A stretch of 64,000 nt of DNA from an uncultured Lysobacteraceae bacterium (lineage in GTDB: Bacteria > Pseudomonadota > Gammaproteobacteria > Xanthomonadales > Xanthomonadaceae). Shown here one piece after another: positions 42,218-50,833 of the stretch. Numbering within the stretch: the stretch's first letter is position 1; each line of letters opens with the position of its first letter. A program made the translations under genes and the position numbers. The stretch covers positions 62,001 through 126,000 of the forward strand of contig CADECF010000009.1 in the NCBI GenBank assembly GCA_902825775.1, given 5' to 3'. The notes under the pieces are model-generated. The model saw nothing but the letters and a program-made list of their open reading frames with translations. It was not told the DNA's origin and made no database searches.

Positions 42218-43270
42218 ATGCGCAATCCCGCCCGCTGGCGGAACATCGGACTGGCGGGCTGCGCGATCGGCGCGGCCATGACCGCGATGCCTTTCGTGCT
42301 GCCGCCGCATATGGGCGGCGACGCGCTGCGCGCGATACTGTTTTCGACCGGCATCACCGGCGTTCTGTTCGGCGGCGCCACCGCGCTCTGGGGCCGGCAA
42401 GCGGCGCGCGCGAAGGCGGCCCTGCAAAGCGGCGAAGAGGTGATCGCGCGATGGCGCATCGACGCGGCGACATGGCGTTCGTTCCTGGAAGCGGACCGCC
42501 GTGCGCGCGACGGCCAGGGATGGCTGGCCAACGAACTATCCGCCGGCGACGAGATCCCTGCGGACGGCGTCGAGGTCGTCGTCGGCCGGAATGCGATCGA
42601 TGTCGGCGGCAGCGTGCATGCGCTGCCGCGGCATGGAACGCCCGAAGTGCTCAGCGCGGAACTCAGCGAGGGACGCGGCTGTCCCGACAGCATAGAACTG
42701 CGTTTGCGTTATCCCGGTGGCCCGCAACGGGGACCGACCGACACGCGCCTAACTTTCCCGGTCGCACCGGGCGCATGGCGCGATGCGCGCAAGACCGTGG
42801 CCTATTACGCGAAAGGCCGGCCTGGCGAAGCCGATTTCTTCCACGGCCGCGGCGACGGCAGCGACCCGGAGGACCTCAGCACCTGTTGGTCCTGCGGCTA
42901 CCAAACCCACGAATTCCGTTCCACATGCCCGAAATGCGGCGCCGGCTTGCTGTCGCGCCGTTGGTCGCGGCGTTTCGGCAGCATCCTCGCCGTACTGGGA
43001 TTCGCGATCGCGGTCACGATGGCGGCGCTGCTGGTGAAACTGTCGCCGATGTTGAGCCATCCCGGCGCGCAGTACGGTACTTGGCGATTCAGCGGTACGC
43101 CCGCGCAGGCCTTGATGGTGTGGGGCGTGCTTAGCGCCGTGTTCGTGTTCGGCGCGACCGCTGCGGCGTACGGCGCGTGGGCCGTATTTACCGGCAAAAG
43201 GAATCGTGCGGTGGTGTACGCGATGGTGGCGATATTCAGCGCGCTATGCGCGCTAGCGCGATGGATGTGA
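42218..43270 (+). CDS. membrane protein with a C4 zinc-ribbon motif
   Basis: A 350-residue protein. Two hydrophobic helices lie at about 8-30 and 40-58. A soluble region follows, then a zinc-ribbon-like Cys set CWSCGYQTHEFRSTCPKCGAG (shown in part: CWSC and CPKC) at about 226-246, and two more helices at the C-terminus. I do not recognise a named family. The Cys arrangement suggests a small rubredoxin-like ribbon facing the cytosol. The 3' end overlaps the convergent GFA-like gene by 18 bases. Confidence 0.68.
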   Translation: MRNPARWRNIGLAGCAIGAAMTAMPFVLPPHMGGDALRAILFSTGITGVLFGGATALWGRQAARAKAALQSGEEVIARWRIDAATWRSFLEADRRARDGQGWLANELSAGDEIPADGVEVVVGRNAIDVGGSVHALPRHGTPEVLSAELSEGRGCPDSIELRLRYPGGPQRGPTDTRLTFPVAPGAWRDARKTVAYYAKGRPGEADFFHGRGDGSDPEDLSTCWSCGYQTHEFRSTCPKCGAGLLSRRWSRRFGSILAVLGFAIAVTMAALLVKLSPMLSHPGAQYGTWRFSGTPAQALMVWGVLSAVFVFGATAAAYGAWAVFTGKRNRAVVYAMVAIFSALCALARWM

Positions 43271-43864
43271 CGGCTGGTTCGCGCCCAGCGACTCGCGCTG
43301 CGCCGCGGTCAGCACTTCGGGCGCACGGATCGGCTGCCCGGTCGACGCATCGAAGTACGGCCCCGCACCCTCGCCGCGCAGACGCCGGACGACCATGTTC
43401 GTCAAGATGCGCAGCCCGCCGGTCGCGAATCCCAACGGCGTCTTGCGCACTCGCTCTTCCGCCGACCCCGGATTCAAGGTAATGCGATCGCGCGGACCGA
43501 CCGCCGCATCGATCTCTTCCGGCGCGCCCGCAAAACATGCAGTAAGCACGCCCACATACGGCAAGTTGGCGCTGCGCCCCGTGTTGCCGAGAGGCGTCCT
43601 GCAGCATGCCGCGTACCAACGCAGGATGCCCTTCCCGCTTAGCGACATGCAGGCCAGCCGGTCCTGGCCAGATGCGAACCGAACGCCCGCCGGGGCCATC
43701 GCCACGATGTCGCTTCCGCCCTGCGCGTCCAGGAGGCCGGGCGTGCCCAGCCAGCGCGCATTCGCGCGGCAGTCCTTGCAATAGCAGGTGGCGCGCGTGT
43801 AGGCGTTGTCGAGATCCGCTTCGCCTTGGACTTGGCCGCAACGGCAACGTATCGAAGTAGGCAT
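43253..43864 (-). CDS. GFA-like (DUF6151) zinc-binding protein
   Basis: A 203-residue protein with the Cys spacing of the glutathione-dependent formaldehyde-activating (Mss4-like) fold: IRCRCGQVQGE, TRATCYCKDCRANARWL and WYAACCRTPLGNT. These supply the two zinc sites of GFA proteins. The C-terminal half is longer than in classic GFA enzymes and resembles DUF6151. Catalytic function in formaldehyde handling is not established for this group. The C-terminus overlaps the neighbouring gene end by 18 bases. Nothing is seen between 43865 and 43974. Confidence 0.82.
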   Translation of the reverse strand: MPTSIRCRCGQVQGEADLDNAYTRATCYCKDCRANARWLGTPGLLDAQGGSDIVAMAPAGVRFASGQDRLACMSLSGKGILRWYAACCRTPLGNTGRSANLPYVGVLTACFAGAPEEIDAAVGPRDRITLNPGSAEERVRKTPLGFATGGLRILTNMVVRRLRGEGAGPYFDASTGQPIRAPEVLTAAQRESLGANQPSHPSR

Positions 43865-43974
43865 CGGAATCGTATTTCAGGATGTGGTCATGCGAATGAT
43901 CCGCGGGCGGCGGCACGGCCGCGTGAAGCATCCGCTGCCGCGCTTGAGGAGAGGTTCGAAGCGGACGCAGCCGG

Positions 43975-45372
43975 CTATCTTCGTTCGGCGAGCGGTGCGA
44001 TCGCCGCCTGCCAACGCGGATCGCGGCGCAAGGCCGCCCAGACCCGGTTCGATTGCATATCCTCGATATCGACATAACCCGAACGGCGAGCGGCTCGGAG
44101 TTCTTCGAAAGCCTTATCGGACTCGCCCAGCCGCGCGAGCGCCCGGGCGAGGCGCCAGCGCACTGCGGGCAGATCCGGATCGATCGCCAGCGCGATCTGC
44201 AGCAAGGCGCGCGCGACTTCGGGCTCTCCGGCTTCGTAACGCGCGGGAATATAGGAACCGGTAGCGGCCTTGATATAGGCCAGACGGCGCTGCGCGGAGT
44301 CGGCCACCGCCGGATTCTTGCCCCGCGACAACGCTTGCAGCGATGCGATCCGCAGCTCCCGTAACGCCGTCGGTACGTCCGGCGGCGCATTGCGGCGGCC
44401 GCCGAGGTCGCGGCTGCCGACCCGCTGTATCCATTCTTCCAATCGTGCGGAATTCCTGCGCTCATCCGCACGCAGGCGCGATTCCTCGTCCAGCGACTCG
44501 CGAACGGACGGCTGCGACCCCAGCGCATCGGCTGCGGCCTGCCATGCGCGGGTATCGCGAAGGCCGTCGAAATCGCGCGCGAGCTGTTGCAACTGCCGCC
44601 AGTGTTGCAGGCCTTGCAGGCGGTCCGATGCGGCCTGCCGCGAAGCGAACTGTCCGTCGATCCAGGCCTCGTCGCGCGGCATTCGGCCCTGGCGCATCGC
44701 CATCAAGTCGAACCAGGCGATCGCATCCGAAAACACAAGCGCATCGGGCCAACTGTGCGGGCCTTCGAAAATGTCGAGGCGATGGGCGGCGCCGATGCGT
44801 TCGAGATCCAGATCGAGATCTCGCATTTCCTGGTAATTGAAATCCTGGGTGCCCGCGATCCCGAAGAAGGCAGGCGGCGCTTGCCGCAGTTCGCCCATTT
44901 CCGGCGGTCGTCCGCCTCCGCAACCGATGATGCCGGCGATCACGTGGCGCAGCGGGTCGACCTGCGTCCACAGCGTCTTCGCCGTACCGGAAAAACCGGC
45001 GAGATAGATGCGCTTGGGATCGTAGGCATAGCGCTGCCCTGTTTCCCGCAGCAGCGCCTGCAGTGCGCGCAGGGTGATGTTTTCGTCGGTGTCGCTGCGG
45101 CTCTGATACGAGCTGATCACGATCCAGCCGCGGGCTCGGGCGCCATCCAATGCCAAGCGCAGAATCTTCTCGCCGCGTCCGCGCGCGTCCAGGATGATCA
45201 ACACAGGCCAGCGCTTGGCCGCGTTGTAGCCGTCCGGCAGAAACAGGCTGTATTGCTGGTCGGGTTCGGCCAGCGTGGTGCGCTTGGCTACGATCTCGCC
45301 CGCGGGGGCCTGCGCGTAAGCCGTGCCAAGCCCCGCGAGCAAACACGACAGCAGGACGACCCAGCGCGACAT
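43975..45372 (-). CDS. exported alpha/beta hydrolase-like protein
   Basis: A 465-residue protein with a signal peptide ending in GTAYAQA. Residues about 25-225 look like an alpha/beta hydrolase: WPVLIILDARGRG, the nucleophile elbow LAGFSGTAKT with Ser, and the late His in FEGPHSWPDAL. The second half is helical and TPR-like (ALLQIALAIDPDLPAVRWRLARALARLGES). It may be a peptidase- or esterase-type enzyme with a docking domain. It follows the gene at 45383 by ten bases on the same strand, so they are an operon. Confidence 0.75.
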   Translation of the reverse strand: MSRWVVLLSCLLAGLGTAYAQAPAGEIVAKRTTLAEPDQQYSLFLPDGYNAAKRWPVLIILDARGRGEKILRLALDGARARGWIVISSYQSRSDTDENITLRALQALLRETGQRYAYDPKRIYLAGFSGTAKTLWTQVDPLRHVIAGIIGCGGGRPPEMGELRQAPPAFFGIAGTQDFNYQEMRDLDLDLERIGAAHRLDIFEGPHSWPDALVFSDAIAWFDLMAMRQGRMPRDEAWIDGQFASRQAASDRLQGLQHWRQLQQLARDFDGLRDTRAWQAAADALGSQPSVRESLDEESRLRADERRNSARLEEWIQRVGSRDLGGRRNAPPDVPTALRELRIASLQALSRGKNPAVADSAQRRLAYIKAATGSYIPARYEAGEPEVARALLQIALAIDPDLPAVRWRLARALARLGESDKAFEELRAARRSGYVDIEDMQSNRVWAALRRDPRWQAAIAPLAERR

Positions 45373-45382
45373 CGGCCTGCGC

Positions 45383-45895
45383 CTATTTCCTGCGGTATGT
45401 GAAATCGAAAGTCGGCGCCCAGTGCTTGCCGCCGTCCGAGGAAGCTTCGCCGCGCTGTCGTACGTTACCGTCCGGAAGCGCTTCGACGATCATGCGCGTT
45501 TGCCTGCCGCGGGCCTGCCCGTTCAGTACGAGCCGTTTGTCCTGGAGTGCGCCATCGAGCATCGCGGTGCGTCCGGTGGTGTCGACGTAGAACTGCTTCC
45601 ACTGCCCGCTCGCCGCATCGTAGGCTGTGTGGCTGGTGCCGCTGTAGCGCACGGGCTTGCCGTTCGGACCGACCTTCTGTTCGTAAGTCTCGCGGATGGC
45701 GCAACCGTCCACCGCCCATTCGATGCGGCTGCTGGCGACGGGCGTGGAGGAAGCGGTGTCTACAACGTTCCAATCGCCTACCCAATAGCCGATGGCACGA
45801 TGCGCCTCGTCCTGGCAGTCGACCGCGGGCGGTGGCGCGGCCTGACTGGCCTGCAACGCGAATCCTAGAAAAAGGCCTATTCCGATCGCGGCCAT
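45383..45895 (-). CDS. secreted DUF1579-like protein
   Basis: A 170-residue protein with a signal peptide (GIGLFLGFALQASQAAP). The mature part starts with a Cys and contains GYWVGDWNVVD, VDGCAIRETYEQ and SSDGGKHWAPTFDFTYRRK, a beta-barrel-like pattern resembling DUF1579/lipocalin-like proteins. Two Cys may form a disulfide. It is the first gene of a two-gene operon with the hydrolase-like protein. The role is unknown. Confidence 0.7.
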   Translation of the reverse strand: MAAIGIGLFLGFALQASQAAPPPAVDCQDEAHRAIGYWVGDWNVVDTASSTPVASSRIEWAVDGCAIRETYEQKVGPNGKPVRYSGTSHTAYDAASGQWKQFYVDTTGRTAMLDGALQDKRLVLNGQARGRQTRMIVEALPDGNVRQRGEASSDGGKHWAPTFDFTYRRK

Positions 45896-45978
45896 CGTCG
45901 TTCACTCCCGCTGCGGCTTGGCCGGAGCGTCGCGCCGGCCGGGGTGTCGGCACAGTGCCGAAAGGCATGGCCGGCGCT

Positions 45979-46100
45979 TGTAAGAGCGGCTTTTGTGGGA
46001 GCGGCTTTAGTCGCGAGCTCTTGGGTTTTCGCTATCTTGCAAAAGCTCGCGGCTAAAGCCGCTCCCACAAAAGCCGCTCCTACAAGAGCCGCTCCCACAA
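45979..46100. repeat. REP-type element with 15-bp tandem right half-units
   Basis: The left arm TTGTGGGAGCGGCTTTAGTCG begins near 45993 and its complement continues to about 46070. The right side then carries three half-units GCCGCTCC(C/T)ACAA.. starting at 46058, 46073 and 46088, an exact 15-base period. A left half-unit TAAGAGCGGCTTT lies at 45980. Confidence 0.9.
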
Positions 46101-46107
46101 GTTCGCT

Positions 46108-47043
46108 TCAACCCGACGCCAACGCGAAATCGATCGCCGCACGCACCGCCGCCACCTGCGCCGCATTGCATTGCTCAGGCGTGGCGCGCGGGCTGTCGGG
46201 ATAAACTTCGGTAGTCGTCTTGTACCTGGCATGGGTGATGCTGGCGCAGAGGCCGAGCGGCTTCAACGGGTAATTGATGACCCCCGGCGCAACTACCGGC
46301 GAGCCGATGATCTCGCCCTGCGCATCGGCCGGCGCAATGTGGGTGACCTCGGCCACTGCAGCGATCACCGCTTGCTGGAATTCGGGCTGCGGATCTTCGG
46401 TGTCGCCGACCAGGTAGAAGCCGTCGGGAATCTCGCCCGGCTCGAACGCCTTGCCATCGCGCGCAGCGAGTGCGGGGCGAAACTCTGACTCATCGGTATC
46501 GGTGGTCTCGTGCAAATCGATATGCAGCAGCGCGCGATCGCGCAGCGGCGCGACCAGACGCATCAGCGCGGCCGATTCCTGCGCCGGGCTATCGTCGCGG
46601 AACGAGCGGTTCGGATCGATCGCATCCGCGTTCCAGCGGTTGATCCGCTCGTAGGCCCACGGGCTTACGCAGGGCGCGACGATCAGATTCGCCCTGCCCT
46701 GGTAGTCGGCCATGTGCTTGTCGACGAACTGCAGCGCGCCATGCACACCGCTGGTTTCGTAGCCGTGCACGCCGCCGGTGACCAGCGCGATCGGAAGATC
46801 TTCGCGCCAGGCGCGGCTTTTCACGGCGAATAGCCGATAGCGATCGGGTGGATAGTCCAGCTGGCCGTATTCCACCAGATCGAAACGCTCGTCCAGGCGC
46901 GCGATCGCTGTGAGCACATCCGTCTCATAACTGCGCTTGCGCGTCTGGCGCGAACGCCATTGGGCTTTTTCGGCATCGCCCCAAGGATTTCCTGGCGTGC
47001 CTATGGGGTAAGCGCTTATCGGGTGAGAACGGGGTGTCGCCAT
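46108..47043 (-). CDS. M14 family metallocarboxypeptidase
   Basis: A 311-residue cytosolic zinc carboxypeptidase. The zinc ligands are seen in GGVHGYETSGVHG (HxxE) and LLHIDLHETTDTDE (His), with the catalytic Glu in TTTEVYPDSP. DPNRSF supplies the substrate-carboxylate Arg. This is the branch of M14 that includes proteins close to succinylglutamate desuccinylases and peptidoglycan amidases, so the substrate may not be a protein. No signal peptide. The N-terminus overlaps no neighbour; a REP element lies downstream. Confidence 0.85.
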   Translation of the reverse strand: MATPRSHPISAYPIGTPGNPWGDAEKAQWRSRQTRKRSYETDVLTAIARLDERFDLVEYGQLDYPPDRYRLFAVKSRAWREDLPIALVTGGVHGYETSGVHGALQFVDKHMADYQGRANLIVAPCVSPWAYERINRWNADAIDPNRSFRDDSPAQESAALMRLVAPLRDRALLHIDLHETTDTDESEFRPALAARDGKAFEPGEIPDGFYLVGDTEDPQPEFQQAVIAAVAEVTHIAPADAQGEIIGSPVVAPGVINYPLKPLGLCASITHARYKTTTEVYPDSPRATPEQCNAAQVAAVRAAIDFALASG

Positions 47044-47208
47044 CGTTTCGCATGCCTATCTTGTCGATAGGCGGCACTGTAGCACTCGCTGCGCATTGCC
47101 CAAGTGGGCGCCACGAGCGCGCCGAAGCGGGTTGATCCTGCCAACCCGGCTTCGACGCGATATGGAACGCTGGGTCGATGAAGCCAACCCAGCCTAGGCC
47201 CTGGCCGC

Positions 47209-47457
47209 TTAGGGCACTTCGCAGGTCCAAATAGAAGATGCGGACCAGTAATTATTCCGGCTCACGTGGTTGTACACCTCTTCGATCGGCGTCCCCGCTT
47301 GCGCCTCGCACTTGGACACCGCATCGGCGCGGGCGATCTCCAGCGCTATGCCGGGGTCGTAGCTCGTGCCGCTGCCGCTGACGTACACCGTGGCCGCCAA
47401 TGCGGAGCCGATCGGCAACGCAAGCGCCATGGCAATGGCGATGTAACGCTTTTTCAT
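47209..47457 (-). CDS. small secreted protein
   Basis: An 82-residue protein with a clear signal peptide (MKKRYIAIAMALALPIGSALAA) and a mature part of about 60 residues with two Cys (SKCEAQ and WTCEVP), probably one disulfide. GGAGAG precedes the ATG at 47457. No family recognised. The downstream gap 47044-47208 shows no gene. Confidence 0.65.
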   Translation of the reverse strand: MKKRYIAIAMALALPIGSALAATVYVSGSGTSYDPGIALEIARADAVSKCEAQAGTPIEEVYNHVSRNNYWSASSIWTCEVP

Positions 47458-47726
47458 CCCAGCTCTCCGTACGTGTGATGGAACGCATGCATTCGACCAT
47501 GGCGCGTGGAGCCGGGTCTGTGAAGATCGAGTAAGAAGTCCGTAAAGCAATTCCCGACTTCCGGACTAAAGTCTCAGTTCCGATTCTCGGTCTGCGCAAC
47601 GCATTACAGAAACCGATTGCGTAATGCTCATCGCAAGCAGCATTCGACGCACGCCGAGCCCCTTCTTCCACCGGTAAACGCCGCGTGCTCTACTTGCGGC
47701 GAACCACCGCCTCGAGAGGAGGCCGT

Positions 47727-48173
47727 ATGGCAGACAGCAACAACCATCGGGCGCCGGAGCTTCCGTTGACGCCCCACCCTTCGATGAACCGGCTCGCGCA
47801 TCTGCTCGGCACCTGGGAAAACGAAGGCGGCGCGCCCGGCACATCCACCTACCGAATGGGCCTGGGCGGGCACTACTTGATCCAGGAGTTCGAAACCACC
47901 ACGCCCCGGGGCCGAAAGCTCAGCGGCATCGAATACATCACCTGGGACGAAGACACGAAAACCTTGCGCTCCCACCTCATGGCCGACGACGGCAGCAACT
48001 TCACCTATACGCATCAAGTCGACGACGACGGTACGCACTGGACGTGGTTCGGCGAAAAAGATTCGAAGAATTTCTTCAAGGGAAAGTCGAGCGAAGACGG
48101 CAAGACGATCACGGGCCGCTGGCAATGGCCCGGCGGCGGTTTCGACGTCGTTTCGAGGAAGGTCCGCGGCTGA
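47727..48173 (+). CDS. DUF1579/FABP-like protein
   Basis: A 148-residue soluble protein. HPSMNRLAHLLGTWENEGGAPGTSTYRMGLGGHYLIQEFE and TWDEDTKTLRSHLMADDGSNFTYTHQVDD form a beta-barrel pattern of the DUF1579 type, ending in GRWQWPGGGFDVVSRKV. No signal peptide. The ATG at 47727 follows GAGGAGG. Function unknown, possibly binding a small hydrophobic ligand. Confidence 0.75.
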   Translation: MADSNNHRAPELPLTPHPSMNRLAHLLGTWENEGGAPGTSTYRMGLGGHYLIQEFETTTPRGRKLSGIEYITWDEDTKTLRSHLMADDGSNFTYTHQVDDDGTHWTWFGEKDSKNFFKGKSSEDGKTITGRWQWPGGGFDVVSRKVRG

Positions 48174-48251
48174 TCCGATCGACCAGGATCGGCTTCGGTC
48201 TGCGGCGCTACCGGGGTCGATTCCGACCCCGGCCGTGTTTCCGACCGTGGC

Positions 48252-48638
48252 TTATACGCCAGCCGCCTGATCCCGCGCCCAATCTTTCACTACCCGGCCG
48301 AAGCGGGCGATCATCACCATATTGAAAAAGTGCATCAGGCCGAGCACGAGCAGGCTGATGCCCACGCGCGAGCCGACTTCCGGGATCAGGCTGACGGTAT
48401 CGACCTTCCAGTCGTGCAAGCGGTAACTGATGAAGCCCAGGTTGACCAGGTAGAAGCCGATCACCAACAGGCGGTTGGTCGATGTGGCCAACTCCTGGTC
48501 CTGGCCGAAACAGCGGATCAGGAAGATCTCGCCATTGCTGGACAACGCGCGCGCCACCCAGATGGTCATACCGACCGAAATCGCGAGATACAGGCCGTAG
48601 GCGAAATGTGTCATGACAAAGTCTCCCAGCTCGAGCAT
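48252..48638 (-). CDS. small four-helix membrane protein
   Basis: A 128-residue integral membrane protein with hydrophobic segments at about 10-30, 50-72, 82-105 and near the C-terminus. FAYGLYLAISVGMTIWVARAL and LVIGFYLVNLGFISYRL are typical. GAGGTGA lies six bases before the ATG at 48638. Likely a family of unknown function; no catalytic motif is visible. Confidence 0.68.
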   Translation of the reverse strand: MLELGDFVMTHFAYGLYLAISVGMTIWVARALSSNGEIFLIRCFGQDQELATSTNRLLVIGFYLVNLGFISYRLHDWKVDTVSLIPEVGSRVGISLLVLGLMHFFNMVMIARFGRVVKDWARDQAAGV

Positions 48639-48780
48639 TGGTGTCACCTCAGGATTGAAGGCGACGCCAGCGTGGCCTGGGCGGGCGTTTCCGGCTTCCG
48701 GAAAGATCAATACGGAACAAGTCGTCCGCGATCCGGGCGGGGTCAACGCAAGATCAATGACTTATCGACCTCCAGAATGA

Positions 48781-49815
48781 TCATCCGGAAGCACGTGCCG
48801 CCTTCAATCGGCGCTGGCGATACTCACCCGGCACCTCGCCGGCTTCTTCTTTGAAAGCGACATAGAAGCTGGACTGGGAATTGAACCCGGCCGCCATGCC
48901 CACCGACAGCACGGATGCGCGCGGCTCGTCGACCAGCATCCGCTTGGCGGTCTCCACCCGGTACTGGCGCACGAAGCGCGAGAAGCCGACGCCGAACGCG
49001 GTGTTGACCAGTTCAGACAGCTGGTGCGTGCTGAGCCCGAGCATCTCGGCCACCGCGGCCAGGCTCAGCGACTCGGAGCGATGGATGTGTTCCTGCTCGA
49101 ACAGCTGCCGCAACCGTGCGGCCATCGCGTCGCGGTCGACGCGGGTCAACGTCGACTGCGCATAAGCCGCATCGACCGCCTCGCGCGTCTTCGGCACCAG
49201 GTCCGGCACGCTGAGCAGCAGCCAGCCGACGATCAGGAAACCCAGGGCGATCGCCGCCGAATACGTCCAGACATAGCCGTACCAGCCGAGCACGCCCGAC
49301 GCGAGAAAGCCGCTGATCGCCACCGCGATCGCCATCACTGCGAATAGGATCAACACCCGCAATTCCAGCGCGAACCAGCGCCGCATCGCGCGCAAGCGAT
49401 ACACCAGCGTGCACAAATGCAACGCCACCAGCGTCCCCATCACCAGCGCCACCGGAATCGCCCACGCCAGCGGCACCGACAACCCCAGCGCCAGCGCCGC
49501 GAACGGCAGCGCCCATTCGACCCGGCGCCAATCGCCCTCCGGCCGCAGCATGCCGAGCAGCAGCCAGTACAAACCGACCGACTGGAGGAACACGATCACC
49601 ACGTATATTCTCGTCGGTAGGGATTCCGCCGCACCTGCAGCGAACCGCAGATGCGCGATCTGGGTCAGCGCCAGCCCCGCCAACATCACGAAACCGCCCA
49701 GCCGCGACTGCCACGGCAACGCCAACTGCCGGTAGCTGGCGAACACCGCGGCAAGCAGCATGGCCATGCCGACCGAGAAGCCCACCATCAGTTGCAGCGC
49801 CAGATCCATCGTCAT
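48781..49815 (-). CDS. membrane-bound AraC-family regulator
   Basis: A 344-residue protein with seven or so hydrophobic segments in the first 215 residues and an AraC/XylS helix-turn-helix at about 240-335 (LSLAAVAEMLGLSTHQLSELVNTAFGVGFSRFVRQYRVETAKRMLVD, SVLSVGMAAGFNSQSSFYVAFKEEAGEVPGEYRQ). This layout places the DNA-binding domain in the cytosol under direct control of a membrane sensor. The gene begins three bases after the stop of the secreted protein gene at 49819, so both are in one operon, and the secreted protein may be its signal partner (inference). Confidence 0.9.
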   Translation of the reverse strand: MTMDLALQLMVGFSVGMAMLLAAVFASYRQLALPWQSRLGGFVMLAGLALTQIAHLRFAAGAAESLPTRIYVVIVFLQSVGLYWLLLGMLRPEGDWRRVEWALPFAALALGLSVPLAWAIPVALVMGTLVALHLCTLVYRLRAMRRWFALELRVLILFAVMAIAVAISGFLASGVLGWYGYVWTYSAAIALGFLIVGWLLLSVPDLVPKTREAVDAAYAQSTLTRVDRDAMAARLRQLFEQEHIHRSESLSLAAVAEMLGLSTHQLSELVNTAFGVGFSRFVRQYRVETAKRMLVDEPRASVLSVGMAAGFNSQSSFYVAFKEEAGEVPGEYRQRRLKAARASG

Positions 49816-49818
49816 CGG

Positions 49819-50301
49819 TTACCGGATGCGGGTGAAATAGTTCGTCCGCAGCACCGGACGACCCTCTTTTTCGAAATAGGCCGCGGTTTCGATCATCGTC
49901 TTGCCGTCCGCAGCGACGGTGTAGATGCGCGTCGATGCCGGCATCCCGCCTTTGCCGAGCTGCATGACCAGCACATCGGGCGCGGGCTTCTTCACCGCGG
50001 TGATGTCGGCTTCGATGCTGTCTTTGACGGGCGTGGGCGTGCCATCGAGAGGCGCTGTGCCTTCGGAGTGGAGCTTCGTCCCGTCGGCGTTGATGATTTC
50101 GACCTGCGTCGTCCACTTCCCGCACCCCGCGTCGCCGAACTCGATCGTGACACTTTTCGGCCGCGCCTCCGGTGCCATTGGCAGACGGGAAACGTCGACG
50201 GCCCAGCTGCCGATTAAAGGAGAGACACCGGGAGAACAGGCGAAAGCCGGTGCGTTGTGAAATAGAACAACGGCCAGAAAAAATGACAAGAACGCTTTCA
50301 T
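49819..50301 (-). CDS. secreted hypothetical protein, upstream partner of the AraC regulator
   Basis: A 160-residue protein with a signal peptide (MKAFLSFFLAVVLFHNAPAF) and a mature part starting ACSPGVSPLIGSWAVD. Two Cys (ACSPG and AGCGKW) probably form a disulfide. The pattern (LIGSWAVDVSRLPMAPEARPKSVTIEF) resembles lipocalin-like secreted domains of unknown role. A strong GGAGGTGTC site lies ahead of the ATG. It is followed after three bases by the membrane AraC regulator. Confidence 0.75.
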   Translation of the reverse strand: MKAFLSFFLAVVLFHNAPAFACSPGVSPLIGSWAVDVSRLPMAPEARPKSVTIEFGDAGCGKWTTQVEIINADGTKLHSEGTAPLDGTPTPVKDSIEADITAVKKPAPDVLVMQLGKGGMPASTRIYTVAADGKTMIETAAYFEKEGRPVLRTNYFTRIR

Positions 50302-50372
50302 GACACCTCCGACCTGGAGACTCGCGCTATCGATTACGCAATGTTGGGTTCCGCTCCATCGGCCGCCGACCG

Positions 50373-50741
50373 TTAATCCGCCGGCACGAGACGGTGCGCC
50401 TCTTCCTGGCATACGACCATTTGGCTTTCGGCAGCGGCATTGCCGACGACATGGACCCGCATCCCCACGGCCAACGCTTCCACATTCACGGGCGCGGCCT
50501 TGCACAGGTTCCAGCGCGCCGGCAGTTGCACCGCTACGCGGCCGCGGTCAGACGTGTCGACTTGGATCACGGCATTGCCGTCGTAGGCCCAGGGTGCGGT
50601 GTCGATGGAGGCGATGGTGCCTTCGATGGAAGTCTGGCCTTCCGATTGGGGCGACGCTGCGGGCTTTGTGGCGCAACCGGCAACGGCCAATACGAGGCAA
50701 AGCGCAACGGCGACGAAGACGAGACGTGAACTGTGGGACAT
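50373..50741 (-). CDS. small lipoprotein
   Basis: A 122-residue lipoprotein: LVFVAVALCLVLAVAGC gives a good signal with lipobox VAGC. The mature domain of about 95 residues (IEGTIASIDTAPWAYDGNAVIQVDTSDRG, NVEALAVGMRVHVVGNAAAESQMVVC) looks like an OB-fold-type beta-barrel. ATG at 50741. No family named with confidence. Confidence 0.7.
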   Translation of the reverse strand: MSHSSRLVFVAVALCLVLAVAGCATKPAASPQSEGQTSIEGTIASIDTAPWAYDGNAVIQVDTSDRGRVAVQLPARWNLCKAAPVNVEALAVGMRVHVVGNAAAESQMVVCQEEAHRLVPAD

Positions 50742-50833
50742 GGAAACTCCGATTCGATCCAAGCGAGATGAGTGCGAGTCCATTGTGTGGGTTGAATGCC
50801 CACGATGGAATCCGGGTGCGACGCTAGCTTGCC

